A model generated the notes under the pieces. That model was given only the letters and a program-made list of their open reading frames with translations. It searched no databases and was not told where the DNA came from. This document shows positions 17,201 to 25,462 of a DNA stretch of 40,310 bases, piece by piece. The stretch comes from Chrysiogenes arsenatis DSM 11915. Lineage in GTDB: Bacteria; Chrysiogenota; Chrysiogenetes; Chrysiogenales; Chrysiogenaceae. Made by a program: the position numbers and the translations under genes. Each line of letters begins with the position of its first letter. Positions within the stretch are counted from its first letter, which is position 1. The DNA lies in the NCBI RefSeq assembly GCF_000469585.1, contig NZ_AWNK01000004.1, forward strand, positions 1-40,310, in the 5' to 3' direction.

Positions 17201-20200
17201 ACCACTTTTTGACCTGATGGTCGTACTGCAAAATACGGGGCAAATTCCATTTACCCTCGACGGAGCTACCGTGCGCGAATTGGCGCAGATGGAAAATATC
17301 AGCAAGTTTGATCTCGATTTTGTCTTTCAGGAAAACGATGACACCATTGATGTTATTGTGGAATACAACCGTGACCTGTTCGTGCCGCAACGGATTCACA
17401 ACATGGCTCACCATTTCTGCATGCTGGCCGAAGGGGTGGTCGTCAATCCGACCGCGCGCGTCAGCGATTTGCCACTGTTAACAACCGCCGAACTCCAGTG
17501 GATTCATCACGATTTCAACGCCACCGCGGCACCGTGGCCGCAACAGGCCACGCTGGTATCGCTCTTTACCGAACAGGTGCAGCGCACACCCAATACAATA
17601 GCGGTACGTTTTGAGGATCAACACCTGAGTTACGCTGACTTGCAACGCGAAGCCGAGCGCATCGCCGCGCTGCTGCAACAATACCGCATCGAGACGGGGA
17701 GCATAGTTGCGATTCTCGCCGAACCGGCGCTGCACATGCCTGCATGGTTACTGGGCATCCTGCACGCTGGTTGCACGTATCTGCCGATCGACCCGACGTA
17801 CCCCGCCGAGCGAATCCGCTTTATGCTCGAAGATTCCCACGCGGCACTGGTTTTGACGCAAGGCCATCTGCTGGCAACCCACTCCGCCATCGCCTTGCAA
17901 GGGATTACGGCAGAAGCGATCATCGAACGCACCGCACCGCGCGCCCAAATCCTTGACGTAGACGCTCTTCCCGTCGTCAATCGCGCCTTAATCGACCATA
18001 CGCGCTACCACCGTTTTATCGGGCAGTCGATGGTCAAACACGCTGTGGCAATTCAGGCCACACGTGGCTGTCCCTACCAGTGCGCCTACTGCCACCAAAT
18101 TTGGCCACGTAACCACGTCTACCGTTCGGCGGAAAATATCTTTGCCGAAGTCCAAGCACTCTACCAACTTGGAGTGCGCCGCTTTGTGTTTATCGACGAT
18201 ATTTTTAACCTCAACCGTGACAATAGCCGCCGATTTTTCGAGCTGATTCTGGAGCACAGTTTGCAGCTTCAAATCCACTTTCCCAACGGCTTACGCGGCG
18301 ACTTGCTGACGCCAGACTACATCGACCTCATGGTGGCTGCCGGAACGGTAAGCTTTGCGCTGGCGCTGGAAACGGCGTCACCACGCCTACAAACAATGAT
18401 CGGGAAAAATCTCAACCTCGACCGCTTCCGCGACACATTGCAGTACATTACCACGCACCATCCGCAGGTTATCTTAGAGCTGTTCACCATGCACGGTTTC
18501 CCCAGCGAAACCGAAGCCGAAGCGCTGGCAACGCTGGAATTCATGCAGTCCATCAACTGGCTCCATTTTCCCTATGTGCATATTCTCAAGATTTTCCCCG
18601 GCTCCGCTATGGAACAACTGGCGCTCGACAACGGCATTGATGGCTCAGCGATTCGCCGTTCACACTCCCTTGCGTTCCACGAATTACCGGAAACGCTCCC
18701 CTTTGATGCCGCCTTTACCAAGCAGTACCAATCGGAATTTTTCCAAGGGTATTTCTTAAACCGCGAACGACTCCGCCACGTACTGCCGCACCAAATGCGC
18801 GTGTTAACCGAAGATGAGCTGGTACAGAAATACAATAGTTATTTGCCGCTGGAAATTCACAGTTTTGCGCAACTGCTGGAGTTTTTCGGTATCCCACACC
18901 ATGAACTGGGCGACGCCCAGTTTTTACAGGAAGATTCTGTCGCCGTCCCTGAGCTTTCGCATCGCTTTTATGACCGTTTTCCGCGCCCAGCCGTGCCGGA
19001 AAAAGGCGCATTGCGCATTGTGCTGCTCGACCTTTCGCAACTGTTCAGCGAACACGCTTCACTGTTTTACGACGTGGTCGAACCGCCACTGGGTCTTATG
19101 TCGCTCCTCAGTTATCTGCAGCAACAATTCGGCAGTCACATCGATGGACGGATTGCTAAAGCGCGAATTGATTTCGATTCTTTTGCCGAACTCCGTCAAT
19201 TGCTTGATGAAACCAAACCTGAACTGATCGGCATTCGTACCTTGTCGCTCTATCAGGAGTTTTTCCACGAAACAGTGGCGCTGCTCCGCCAGTGGGGGAT
19301 AGAAGTGCCAATTATTGCCGGTGGGCCGTATGCCACCAGCAGCGTCGCGCACGTCCTCCAAAACCGCGCGGTCGACCTTGTGGTGATCGGCGAAGGGGAG
19401 GCAACACTCGCCGAACTCGTGGGGATGATGCTGCGCCACGAACACCGTCTACCGGACGAGGCACACCTGCGCGCACTCCCCGGCATTGCCTTTGTGCCGC
19501 GCGCAGCGCAAAAGCAAGCGTACGCAGGTACGCGGCCATTGGTGCGACTGGAGCCAGAACACTCCCCCACGCCAAATAATTGTGTCGTTCATCCGCCACA
19601 GCTTGACCCTTCCGCTGCCGCCTATCTGCTCTACACTTCCGGCTCAACCGGTACACCCAAAGGGGTGCTGGTTGAACACCGCAACGTGGTGCGACTCCTG
19701 TTTAACGACCGGATGCCCTTTGACTTTTCTTCCCGCGATGTCTGGGTGCAGTCGCATTCATTCTGCTTCGATTTTTCCGTCTGGGAAATGTACGGCGCGT
19801 TGCTCCGCGGTGGCACGCTGGTGATCCCAAAACGGGACGAGGTGCGCGACATCGCCCGTTACGTGACACTTGTCAAAAACAGTGGCGTGACGGTGCTCAA
19901 TCAAACTCCAGCCGCCTTTTACGGATTTATTGACGAAGCCTTGCGCACCGATTTCGACTGGAGTTCGTCGCTCCGCTACGTGATTTTTGGTGGCGACCGA
20001 CTCGAACCGACCTATCTACGCCGCTGGGCGGAGCGCTTTCCGTCCGTAGCCCTCATCAATATGTATGGTATTACCGAAACCACCGTGCACGTCACGTTTC
20101 ACCAATTATCGCTGGAGGAGCTTGCGATTGCGGGGAAAAGCCCTATCGGCACACCCATTCCCGAAACCACCGTGTATGTTTGCGACGCTTCAATGAATCT

Positions 20201-22376
20201 CCTGCCCGTCGGCATTCCCGGCGAGTTCTACGTCGGCGGCAGCGGGGTCAGCCGTGGTTACCTGAATCGTCCAGAACTCCAAAACCAGCGTTTTATTACC
20301 AATCCATTTGGAACTGGGAAACTCTACCGCACTGGCGATCTCGGGCGTTGGACATGGACAGGCGGACTGGAGTACCTTGGCCGCAATGACCAGCAAGTGC
20401 AAATCCGTGGCTTCCGCGTGGAACTTGGCGAAATCGAAAGCCGCCTGCTTGCTCATCCCGCCATCCGTGAATGTGTGGTACTGGCATTAACTGGTGCCAA
20501 CGACACATTGGCGCTGGCCGCATGGCTGGTGTTTGAACACGAGGTCACCATCGCCGCACTGCGCGACCACCTAGCGCAAACTTTGGCTGATTACATGATT
20601 CCAGCGTGGTTTACACCCATCGATGCGCTGCCATTGACAGCGAATGGCAAGCTTGACCGCCGTGCCCTCCCCGATCCACGAGAAGCACATGCCCCCAGCC
20701 TCGATTTAGGCACCACGCTTGTCGCCCCACGCAATGACACCGAACAGATTGTGGCAACGGTATGGGAAGGGGTGCTTGGCCTTAGCGCTATCGGCATTCA
20801 CGACAACTACTTTGCCCTCGGTGGCGATTCGATTCGCGCGATTCAGGTCATCTCCCGCTTACAGCAGCAGGGATGGCAGGCGGAAATGATTGACGTGTTT
20901 CAATTCCCCACCGTGGCGGGACTGGCAAGCCGCATTACGCCGTACGAGCGGGTGATCGACCAAAAGCCGGTGACAGGCAATGTCACCCTCAGCCCCGTGC
21001 AACGCTGGTTCTTCGAAACACATGGCGCGGGAGTGCACCATTACAATCAATCGATTCTGCTCACCTCACGGGAACGGTTGGATGGAACAAAGCTGCGCAC
21101 GCTCTTGTCAGCCTTGGTCGCGCATCATGACATGCTCCGCACCGCGTTCACCCAGAGCATCGATGGTTGGCGTCAAACCATTCAGCCAATCGGCACGCCG
21201 CTCCGTTTTGAAATCGTCGATTTCACTCGCACAACACATCCCGCGCAGGCCTTAGAGCAACATGCCGCAGCGTTACAAGCAAGTTTTGATATCGCGCAAC
21301 CACCGCTGCTTACCGCCGCCCTTTACCAACTACCGGACGGCGACCGTCTGTGCATAATCATCCATCATTTGGTGGTAGATGGTGTTTCGTGGCGTATTCT
21401 GGCAGAAGATGTCGTGACCGGATATCGTCAACTGGTCGCCGGAAAACCACTAGCACTGACACCGAAAAGTGATTCTTTTGCCGCGTGGATGGTGGCCTTA
21501 CAAACCTACGCGACGAGTGATACGCTGCAGCGCGAACGCTCGTATTGGCAGCATATATCCGAGCGTGCGACGACTATCGCGCCACTTCCTTTTGGCACCG
21601 CAACCCCAACCGCCGTGGCCGCAGATTTTGATGATATCGCGCATACGCTACCCCCCGCGCTCACCGATCAACTGCTGCGTCACGCCAATCGCGCCTACGC
21701 CACCGATGCGGTTGACCTCCTGCTCACCGCAACGGCGCTCGCCCTCACCGATTGGAGTGGTTCGCGATGTCACCTGATTACCTTAGAAGGTCATGGACGT
21801 GAGGAAATTGGAGTGAAGCTCGATGTCTCGCGCACCGTGGGCTGGTTTACCACGCTCTTTCCGCACCTGCTGGAGGTTTCTGAACGCGACGATAGTGGCT
21901 ACCGCGTGCGTGTCGTCAAAGAAGGGATGCGTGCCATACCCCATCACGGGATTGGCTACGGCGTCCTGCGTTGGCTCACACCAAATGCCGCGCACGATGC
22001 AACGTTACCATCACTGCCGCGCATCAGCTTTAATTACTTGGGGGTGTTTGACGCCACCGTCGATGATGGCGCATGGACGCTTTCCGACGAACCACACGGC
22101 TCAACCGTCGGCGGCGATAATATCAGCCCTTTTGATCTGGAAATCACCGGTGCGGTGGTGGGCGAGGTGCTCCGCATAGCATTGCGCTATAACCGTCATG
22201 CGCTGGAAGAAAAAGTTGCCAAAAGGCTGCTGCAACAGCTTGTAAGCCATCTGCAAGAGATTATCGCGCATTGTTGTCAGGTCGAAACGACGGTGATCAC
22301 GCCGAGCGATATTAGCTACGACGGTCTTGATATTGATCAGCTCGACACGCTGCTGGAGAGTTTGGGGGATTCGTGA
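14286..22376 (+). CDS. two-module NRPS with radical SAM-B12 insertion in the second adenylation domain
   Basis: This 2,696-residue synthetase has the order A1 (about 5-530), PCP1 (Ser575 in GGDSL), C (about 630-1070), A2 (starting about 1085), PCP2 (Ser2182 in GGDSI) and E (about 2230-2650). A1 has an altered A3 motif, SGSTGVPKFIEG. The condensation active site is HHIISDV (761-767), with Val replacing the usual Gly. A2 is interrupted after its LHAGCTYLPIDPTYP motif by a radical SAM domain (Cys1262, 1266 and 1269) and a cobalamin-binding-like domain, then resumes at YTSGSTGTPKG near 1785. A2 pocket residues read DFWNIGMVH plus the A10 lysine, the classical threonine code. E has HHLVVDG (2360-2366), EGHGRE and DVSRTVGWF. 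No initiating C or thioesterase is present. The C-terminal tail (TPSDISYDGLDIDQLDTLL) resembles a donor docking segment. The ATG at 14286 follows GGGGTGAG. Confidence 0.93.
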   Translation: MNRKIVHSVFEHIAATFPEHHAIEESSGASITYRQLNKRAHAIASLLVARGVGRNVLVGVLFPTGITYAATILGVLKAGGLFLPLELGLPRPRLQHILSHTTPSVIVTDVHGQNGLADMLVEFGLATSTILLVFTAAGFHEQRFCDGHWQTTAIADAEATDPLPMINEPDDSCYVIYTSGSTGVPKFIEGWHKGLAHYCHWQATEFGLNETSRISQMAPVTFEASLKDFFVALCCGATLCIPAADVKENPARLIEWIESSALTLLQTVPSYLRLITREAASQARSGGFFPSLQLVFQSGDTLYGKDVNHWRHVIGTHAELVNLYGPAEVTLLKTFHRIPPEPLKPNEIVPIGKPITNTVILILSGHTLCPPGKIGEIAVKSPFIVKGYYRSPELTAEKFVQNPLQNETRDIVYRTGDLGRYRPDMTIDFVGRLDSQVKVYGNRIELAEIESVLLAMPQIGQAVVVPHRTDEMENVLACYYTELEPISHTALREHILASLPDYMVPAYFIPMASLPLSLNGKVDRKALPKPEVLVIGSYEAPVGTTEIQLAEIWGEILGLKRIGRANPFMEIGGDSLKAIRIIARMYKVFSVEVSVRDFFASPTIGALATFIDRARHTHYEPIPALPDAASYPLSHAQRRLWMLDQMEKGSAAYTMASAFVIEGSFSLAAFTQAIHTLHQRHETLRTTFIAIDGVPRQKIETSLAPDVTVRDVSHTPDPEHTAREYFTTEAARPFDLTTGPLYRIALLTLAPQRTAFVFSIHHIISDVWSLGVMTAELSTLYNGFSTGQTPHLPPLPIQYRDFAAWQNQKVNDPATLQRDRTYWLQQLAAPLPVLDLPADFPRPPVKTYAGAVVRFTLDPAIAQPLRALATAQGASLFALLLALVRVLMFRYTAQEDLIIGTPVAGRVHPDLEPQIGFFLNTLALRDQVRADDRFCDLLTRVMATNTSGFDHQNYPFDQLVDELELPRDVSRSPLFDLMVVLQNTGQIPFTLDGATVRELAQMENISKFDLDFVFQENDDTIDVIVEYNRDLFVPQRIHNMAHHFCMLAEGVVVNPTARVSDLPLLTTAELQWIHHDFNATAAPWPQQATLVSLFTEQVQRTPNTIAVRFEDQHLSYADLQREAERIAALLQQYRIETGSIVAILAEPALHMPAWLLGILHAGCTYLPIDPTYPAERIRFMLEDSHAALVLTQGHLLATHSAIALQGITAEAIIERTAPRAQILDVDALPVVNRALIDHTRYHRFIGQSMVKHAVAIQATRGCPYQCAYCHQIWPRNHVYRSAENIFAEVQALYQLGVRRFVFIDDIFNLNRDNSRRFFELILEHSLQLQIHFPNGLRGDLLTPDYIDLMVAAGTVSFALALETASPRLQTMIGKNLNLDRFRDTLQYITTHHPQVILELFTMHGFPSETEAEALATLEFMQSINWLHFPYVHILKIFPGSAMEQLALDNGIDGSAIRRSHSLAFHELPETLPFDAAFTKQYQSEFFQGYFLNRERLRHVLPHQMRVLTEDELVQKYNSYLPLEIHSFAQLLEFFGIPHHELGDAQFLQEDSVAVPELSHRFYDRFPRPAVPEKGALRIVLLDLSQLFSEHASLFYDVVEPPLGLMSLLSYLQQQFGSHIDGRIAKARIDFDSFAELRQLLDETKPELIGIRTLSLYQEFFHETVALLRQWGIEVPIIAGGPYATSSVAHVLQNRAVDLVVIGEGEATLAELVGMMLRHEHRLPDEAHLRALPGIAFVPRAAQKQAYAGTRPLVRLEPEHSPTPNNCVVHPPQLDPSAAAYLLYTSGSTGTPKGVLVEHRNVVRLLFNDRMPFDFSSRDVWVQSHSFCFDFSVWEMYGALLRGGTLVIPKRDEVRDIARYVTLVKNSGVTVLNQTPAAFYGFIDEALRTDFDWSSSLRYVIFGGDRLEPTYLRRWAERFPSVALINMYGITETTVHVTFHQLSLEELAIAGKSPIGTPIPETTVYVCDASMNLLPVGIPGEFYVGGSGVSRGYLNRPELQNQRFITNPFGTGKLYRTGDLGRWTWTGGLEYLGRNDQQVQIRGFRVELGEIESRLLAHPAIRECVVLALTGANDTLALAAWLVFEHEVTIAALRDHLAQTLADYMIPAWFTPIDALPLTANGKLDRRALPDPREAHAPSLDLGTTLVAPRNDTEQIVATVWEGVLGLSAIGIHDNYFALGGDSIRAIQVISRLQQQGWQAEMIDVFQFPTVAGLASRITPYERVIDQKPVTGNVTLSPVQRWFFETHGAGVHHYNQSILLTSRERLDGTKLRTLLSALVAHHDMLRTAFTQSIDGWRQTIQPIGTPLRFEIVDFTRTTHPAQALEQHAAALQASFDIAQPPLLTAALYQLPDGDRLCIIIHHLVVDGVSWRILAEDVVTGYRQLVAGKPLALTPKSDSFAAWMVALQTYATSDTLQRERSYWQHISERATTIAPLPFGTATPTAVAADFDDIAHTLPPALTDQLLRHANRAYATDAVDLLLTATALALTDWSGSRCHLITLEGHGREEIGVKLDVSRTVGWFTTLFPHLLEVSERDDSGYRVRVVKEGMRAIPHHGIGYGVLRWLTPNAAHDATLPSLPRISFNYLGVFDATVDDGAWTLSDEPHGSTVGGDNISPFDLEITGAVVGEVLRIALRYNRHALEEKVAKRLLQQLVSHLQEIIAHCCQVETTVITPSDISYDGLDIDQLDTLLESLGDS
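17900..19575 (+). other. radical SAM plus B12-binding insertion inside the NRPS
   Basis: This is a sub-region of the NRPS gene, in frame with it. The first half has CPYQCAYC for the 4Fe-4S cluster (codons 18069-18092), then RRFVFIDDIFNLNRDN and LALETASPRLQ, the usual strand motifs of a radical SAM barrel. The second half (from about 19009) has EPPLGLMSLLSYL, IIAGGPYATS and VVIGEGEATLAEL, the pattern of the N-terminal cobalamin-binding domain of B12-type radical SAM enzymes. Class members of this type mostly methylate unactivated carbon or phosphorus, or catalyse ring changes. The activity here is unknown. Confidence 0.88.
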
Positions 22377-22382
22377 CGGCCT

Positions 22383-24254
22383 TTAGCCACCGTCGTGCAA
22401 TTCCTCCCAAACGCGGTAACTCTTTTCCAGCTCTTGTTTGACTTTTTCGAGTTCGCTGGTCAGGGTCATCACTCTGGCGTAATCCGCCGCGTTGGCGATG
22501 ATACTTTCTTCGAGCGTTCCGCGTTGCTGCTCTAATGTCTCAATCGTCGCTTCAATTTTATCGACTTTGTAGCGGTCAACTTTTTTGGGTTTACTCTGCT
22601 GTGTTGTTACCGGCGGCTGTTCTGCTGGCAACTCGGCTTTCGTTGCCGCTTTCAGGCTGGCATGGTATTCGGCATAGTTCCCCCGGAAAAGCTCCAGCCC
22701 ACCGTCATTCATCAGGAGCAACTTATTGCAGACCTGCTCCAGAAAGTAGCGATCATGTGAAACGGCAACTACGGTTCCGGGAAAAGCTCGCAGGGCGTCG
22801 ATAATGGCATCAACTCCTTCAATATCAAGGTGATTGGTCGGTTCATCCATAATCAAGAAATTCCCGCAATCCATTTCCAAACAGGCAAAACTCAGGCGCG
22901 AGAGTTCGCCGCCACTGAGAACGCCCACTGTTTTTAGGTGTTCCTCACCACGAAACTGATATTTACCGAGCAACGAGCGGATTTGCTGAATGGTGGCACT
23001 CGCGCGAATTTCATTGAGCTGCTGGATGAGCGTCAATGGCCGTTGTAGTTCGTGATGTTCCTGAGAAAAATAGCTGACACGTACGAGATTGCCAAAATGG
23101 AACGTCCCTTGGTCGGCAGTTTCGTGTCCGGCAATAATTTTCAGCAGGGTCGACTTGCCACTCCCGTTTGGCCCGATAATGCCAAGCCGATCGCCGTTTT
23201 CCACTTCTAGCGAAAGTTCTTGCAACACGGTTTTGCCGTGATAACTTTTGCTGATGCGATCTACCTGTAAGACGGTTTTGGCGGAGGGGAGATATTCTGG
23301 GGTGAAGCGGGCGCTAAACTCCCTACTTTCGCCTATCTCCATTGTTTGGTTGTTTTCCAGAAAGCGATCGAGTTGTTTTTCGCGACTTTTGGCCTGCGTG
23401 TAGTTGCCCCACGAGTGTTGCCGCCGGATGTATTCCTGTTCTTTTTGGATTTTATCGGCAATGGCCTGATTTTCGCGCGCCACGGTTTTATGCACGAGTT
23501 CCCGTTGTTCGAGATAATGGCGATAACTGCCGCGATATTCAAAAATACGTCCGGAGTCGACTTCTACAATTTTTTGTGCCAACGATTCGATTAAGTAGCG
23601 GTCGTGCGAAACAATGAGTGTTGCTTTGTCGTAACGCTTCAGGAAGTTTTCCAGCCATTTGATGTTTTCAATATCAAGGTGGTTGGTCGGTTCATCCAGC
23701 AGCATGAGGTCAGGCGAAAGGGCAACCAGCTTGGCGAGCGCCAAACGGCTTTTCTGTCCACCGGAAAGGGTTTGCGGCTCGCGTTCGTAATCAGCGCTTT
23801 GAAAGCCGACACCAGCTAAAACGCTACGCGTGACGGCTTCAATGCGGCTTCCGCCGTAGAGTTCGAAGCGGGTTTGCAGTTCGGCGGCACGATTCATGAT
23901 TTTTTCCAGACGAACTGGATCGTTAAATACCTCAGGGCGCGCCATGGTTTCGTGCAGCGTCAGCAGTTCGCTTTCCATATCGCGCAACCAACTAAAGGCT
24001 TCCAACACGGTTTGATAGACGGTTGCGCTAAAATTTTCCAACCGTTGGTTCATGTAGCCTATGGTTCCATGGCATTTGATCGTTCCGCTGTCAGCCAGCA
24101 TTTCACCGGTAATCAAGCGGAGCAAGGTTGATTTCCCGGAACCATTTATCCCCATCAAAATGGTTTTTTCACCCCGTTTCAGGCGGAATGAAGCATCCAG
24201 AAAAAGTTCGCGATCACCCAAAAATTTACGGATTTGAGAAACTTCAAGAATCAT
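22383..24254 (-). CDS. ABC-F family ATPase
   Basis: This 623-residue cytoplasmic protein has two ABC ATPase domains and no membrane segments, the ABC-F layout of ribosome-associated translation factors and antibiotic-resistance proteins. The first domain has GINGSGKSTL near residue 36 and LSGGQKSRLALAKL. The second has GPNGSGKSTL near 355 and LSGGELSRLSF. Each is followed by DEPTNHLDIE. The C-terminal end is a charged coiled coil (VDRYKVDKIEATIETLEQQ), as in Uup-like proteins. The start is set at ATG 24254, where MILEVSQI begins the domain; the upstream extension to 24344 is not protein-like. The ribosome site is weak. It converges on the NRPS with only six bases between stops. It is most likely housekeeping, though a self-protection role for the peptide product cannot be excluded. 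Confidence 0.88.
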   Translation of the reverse strand: MILEVSQIRKFLGDRELFLDASFRLKRGEKTILMGINGSGKSTLLRLITGEMLADSGTIKCHGTIGYMNQRLENFSATVYQTVLEAFSWLRDMESELLTLHETMARPEVFNDPVRLEKIMNRAAELQTRFELYGGSRIEAVTRSVLAGVGFQSADYEREPQTLSGGQKSRLALAKLVALSPDLMLLDEPTNHLDIENIKWLENFLKRYDKATLIVSHDRYLIESLAQKIVEVDSGRIFEYRGSYRHYLEQRELVHKTVARENQAIADKIQKEQEYIRRQHSWGNYTQAKSREKQLDRFLENNQTMEIGESREFSARFTPEYLPSAKTVLQVDRISKSYHGKTVLQELSLEVENGDRLGIIGPNGSGKSTLLKIIAGHETADQGTFHFGNLVRVSYFSQEHHELQRPLTLIQQLNEIRASATIQQIRSLLGKYQFRGEEHLKTVGVLSGGELSRLSFACLEMDCGNFLIMDEPTNHLDIEGVDAIIDALRAFPGTVVAVSHDRYFLEQVCNKLLLMNDGGLELFRGNYAEYHASLKAATKAELPAEQPPVTTQQSKPKKVDRYKVDKIEATIETLEQQRGTLEESIIANAADYARVMTLTSELEKVKQELEKSYRVWEELHDGG

Positions 24255-24432
24255 TAGTAGGGGTAACCTTTCATTATCTTTTTTGATTATTTTGTAGAAA
24301 TATTTATACTGTTCCTGTTTTCTCGGGCATGTGGCATTTTGCAAAGTTCAACTATAGCAGAATTGCATTCACATCTCACTACCCGGAAACGAATTCCTTT
24401 GGTTCGAGGCCAAGGAAAAAAGGAGGCACGAG

Positions 24433-25290
24433 ATGACTCAGCAGATTGTTGTTCGCCCCGAAGATGCCGATCGGGAGCGTTGCTTTAACGCCAAAGGGAA
24501 AATGGTAGACAAGTTTTACGCCAAAGAGTTGGTCAAACTGCAAATCGAGCTGGCGAAACTGCAAAAATGGGTGAAAGAGAGCGGCAATAAAGTGCTTATC
24601 ATTCTGGAGGGTCGTGATGGTGCCGGCAAAGGGGGGACGATCAAAGCCTTAACCGAACACCTGAATCCCCGCGTTGCGCGCGTCTCAGCACTCGCCAAAC
24701 CCAGTGATGTCGAACAAGGGCAGTGGTATTTTCAGCGCTATTTCCGCGAACTGCCGAATAGTGGCGAAATCGTATTTTTTGACCGGAGCTGGTATAACCG
24801 TGCTGGCGTGGAACGGGTGATGGGCTTTTGCAATCATGAGCAGTATAAAGAGTTTATCTATCAAGTACCGAATATTGAACAAATGTTGCTGGGGAGCGGT
24901 TTTTTGGTGTTCAAATATTTCCTTGATGTCGGCCAAGACGAGCAATCCAAACGGATATTGAGCCGTAAAACAGAACCATTAAAAATGTGGAAACTCAGCC
25001 CAATCGACGAAGAATCACTCAATCTCTGGGATCAATATACCGAAGCCTTTCAAAAGATGTTCAGCCGCACGCATACCCCGTATTCCCCATGGATTATTGT
25101 CGATTCAAATGACAAGAAACGTGCGCGAATCAACCTGACACGTGACCTCTTGGCCAAAATTGATTACGAAGGTAAAGATCAGAATGCTGTCTGCCTACTG
25201 GCAGATCCCGGCGTCGTATCACCGTATTCGCAGGCGACGTTTGCCACAGAGCCATGTCAAATCAAAAAGGTGAAGAAGAAAAAGCATTGA
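24433..25290 (+). CDS. ppk2: polyphosphate kinase 2
   Basis: PPK2 enzymes move phosphate between inorganic polyphosphate and nucleotides, generally favouring formation of NDP or NTP. The P-loop EGRDGAGKGG lies near residue 58, the Walker B-like FFDRSWYNRAGVE near 115, and the lid segment SRKTEPLKMWKLSPID near 177. The 285-residue length is that of one-domain PPK2. It has an excellent AAGGAGG before the ATG. The lysine-rich C-terminus (KKVKKKKH) is unusual but simple. Whether it prefers AMP, ADP or GDP cannot be settled by eye. Confidence 0.93.
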   Translation: MTQQIVVRPEDADRERCFNAKGKMVDKFYAKELVKLQIELAKLQKWVKESGNKVLIILEGRDGAGKGGTIKALTEHLNPRVARVSALAKPSDVEQGQWYFQRYFRELPNSGEIVFFDRSWYNRAGVERVMGFCNHEQYKEFIYQVPNIEQMLLGSGFLVFKYFLDVGQDEQSKRILSRKTEPLKMWKLSPIDEESLNLWDQYTEAFQKMFSRTHTPYSPWIIVDSNDKKRARINLTRDLLAKIDYEGKDQNAVCLLADPGVVSPYSQATFATEPCQIKKVKKKKH

Positions 25291-25328
25291 AATACTCTCA
25301 ACGCCACGAAATAACACGATATTCTTAT

Positions 25329-25354
25329 ACGGGCAGACCGGCATGTCTGCCCGT
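25329..25354. other. perfect hairpin downstream of ppk2
   Basis: ACGGGCAGAC (25329-25338) faces GTCTGCCCGT (25345-25354) around a six-base loop. On the plus strand it is followed by AAAAAA rather than T, so it is not a textbook terminator for ppk2. The minus-strand reading lacks a T run on the correct side. It may act with Rho, stabilise mRNA, or be a dispersed repeat related to the terminator at 26289. Confidence 0.6.
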
Positions 25355-25462
25355 AAAAAACCACCTTTCGTCGGGCAATCCTGCCATTTTACATTCCCAC
25401 CATTTTCTCGTAGTAATTTCTGTGGTAAAAGGTTCGAAATACCCGAATAAGGTGGAAACCGT

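Noticed and set aside
14286-22376. The fbpABC operon and the NRPS as one siderophore system
   Set aside because: They are 5-8 kb apart, on opposite strands and separated by an accessory island; the NRPS lacks aryl-acid or hydroxamate-forming partners.
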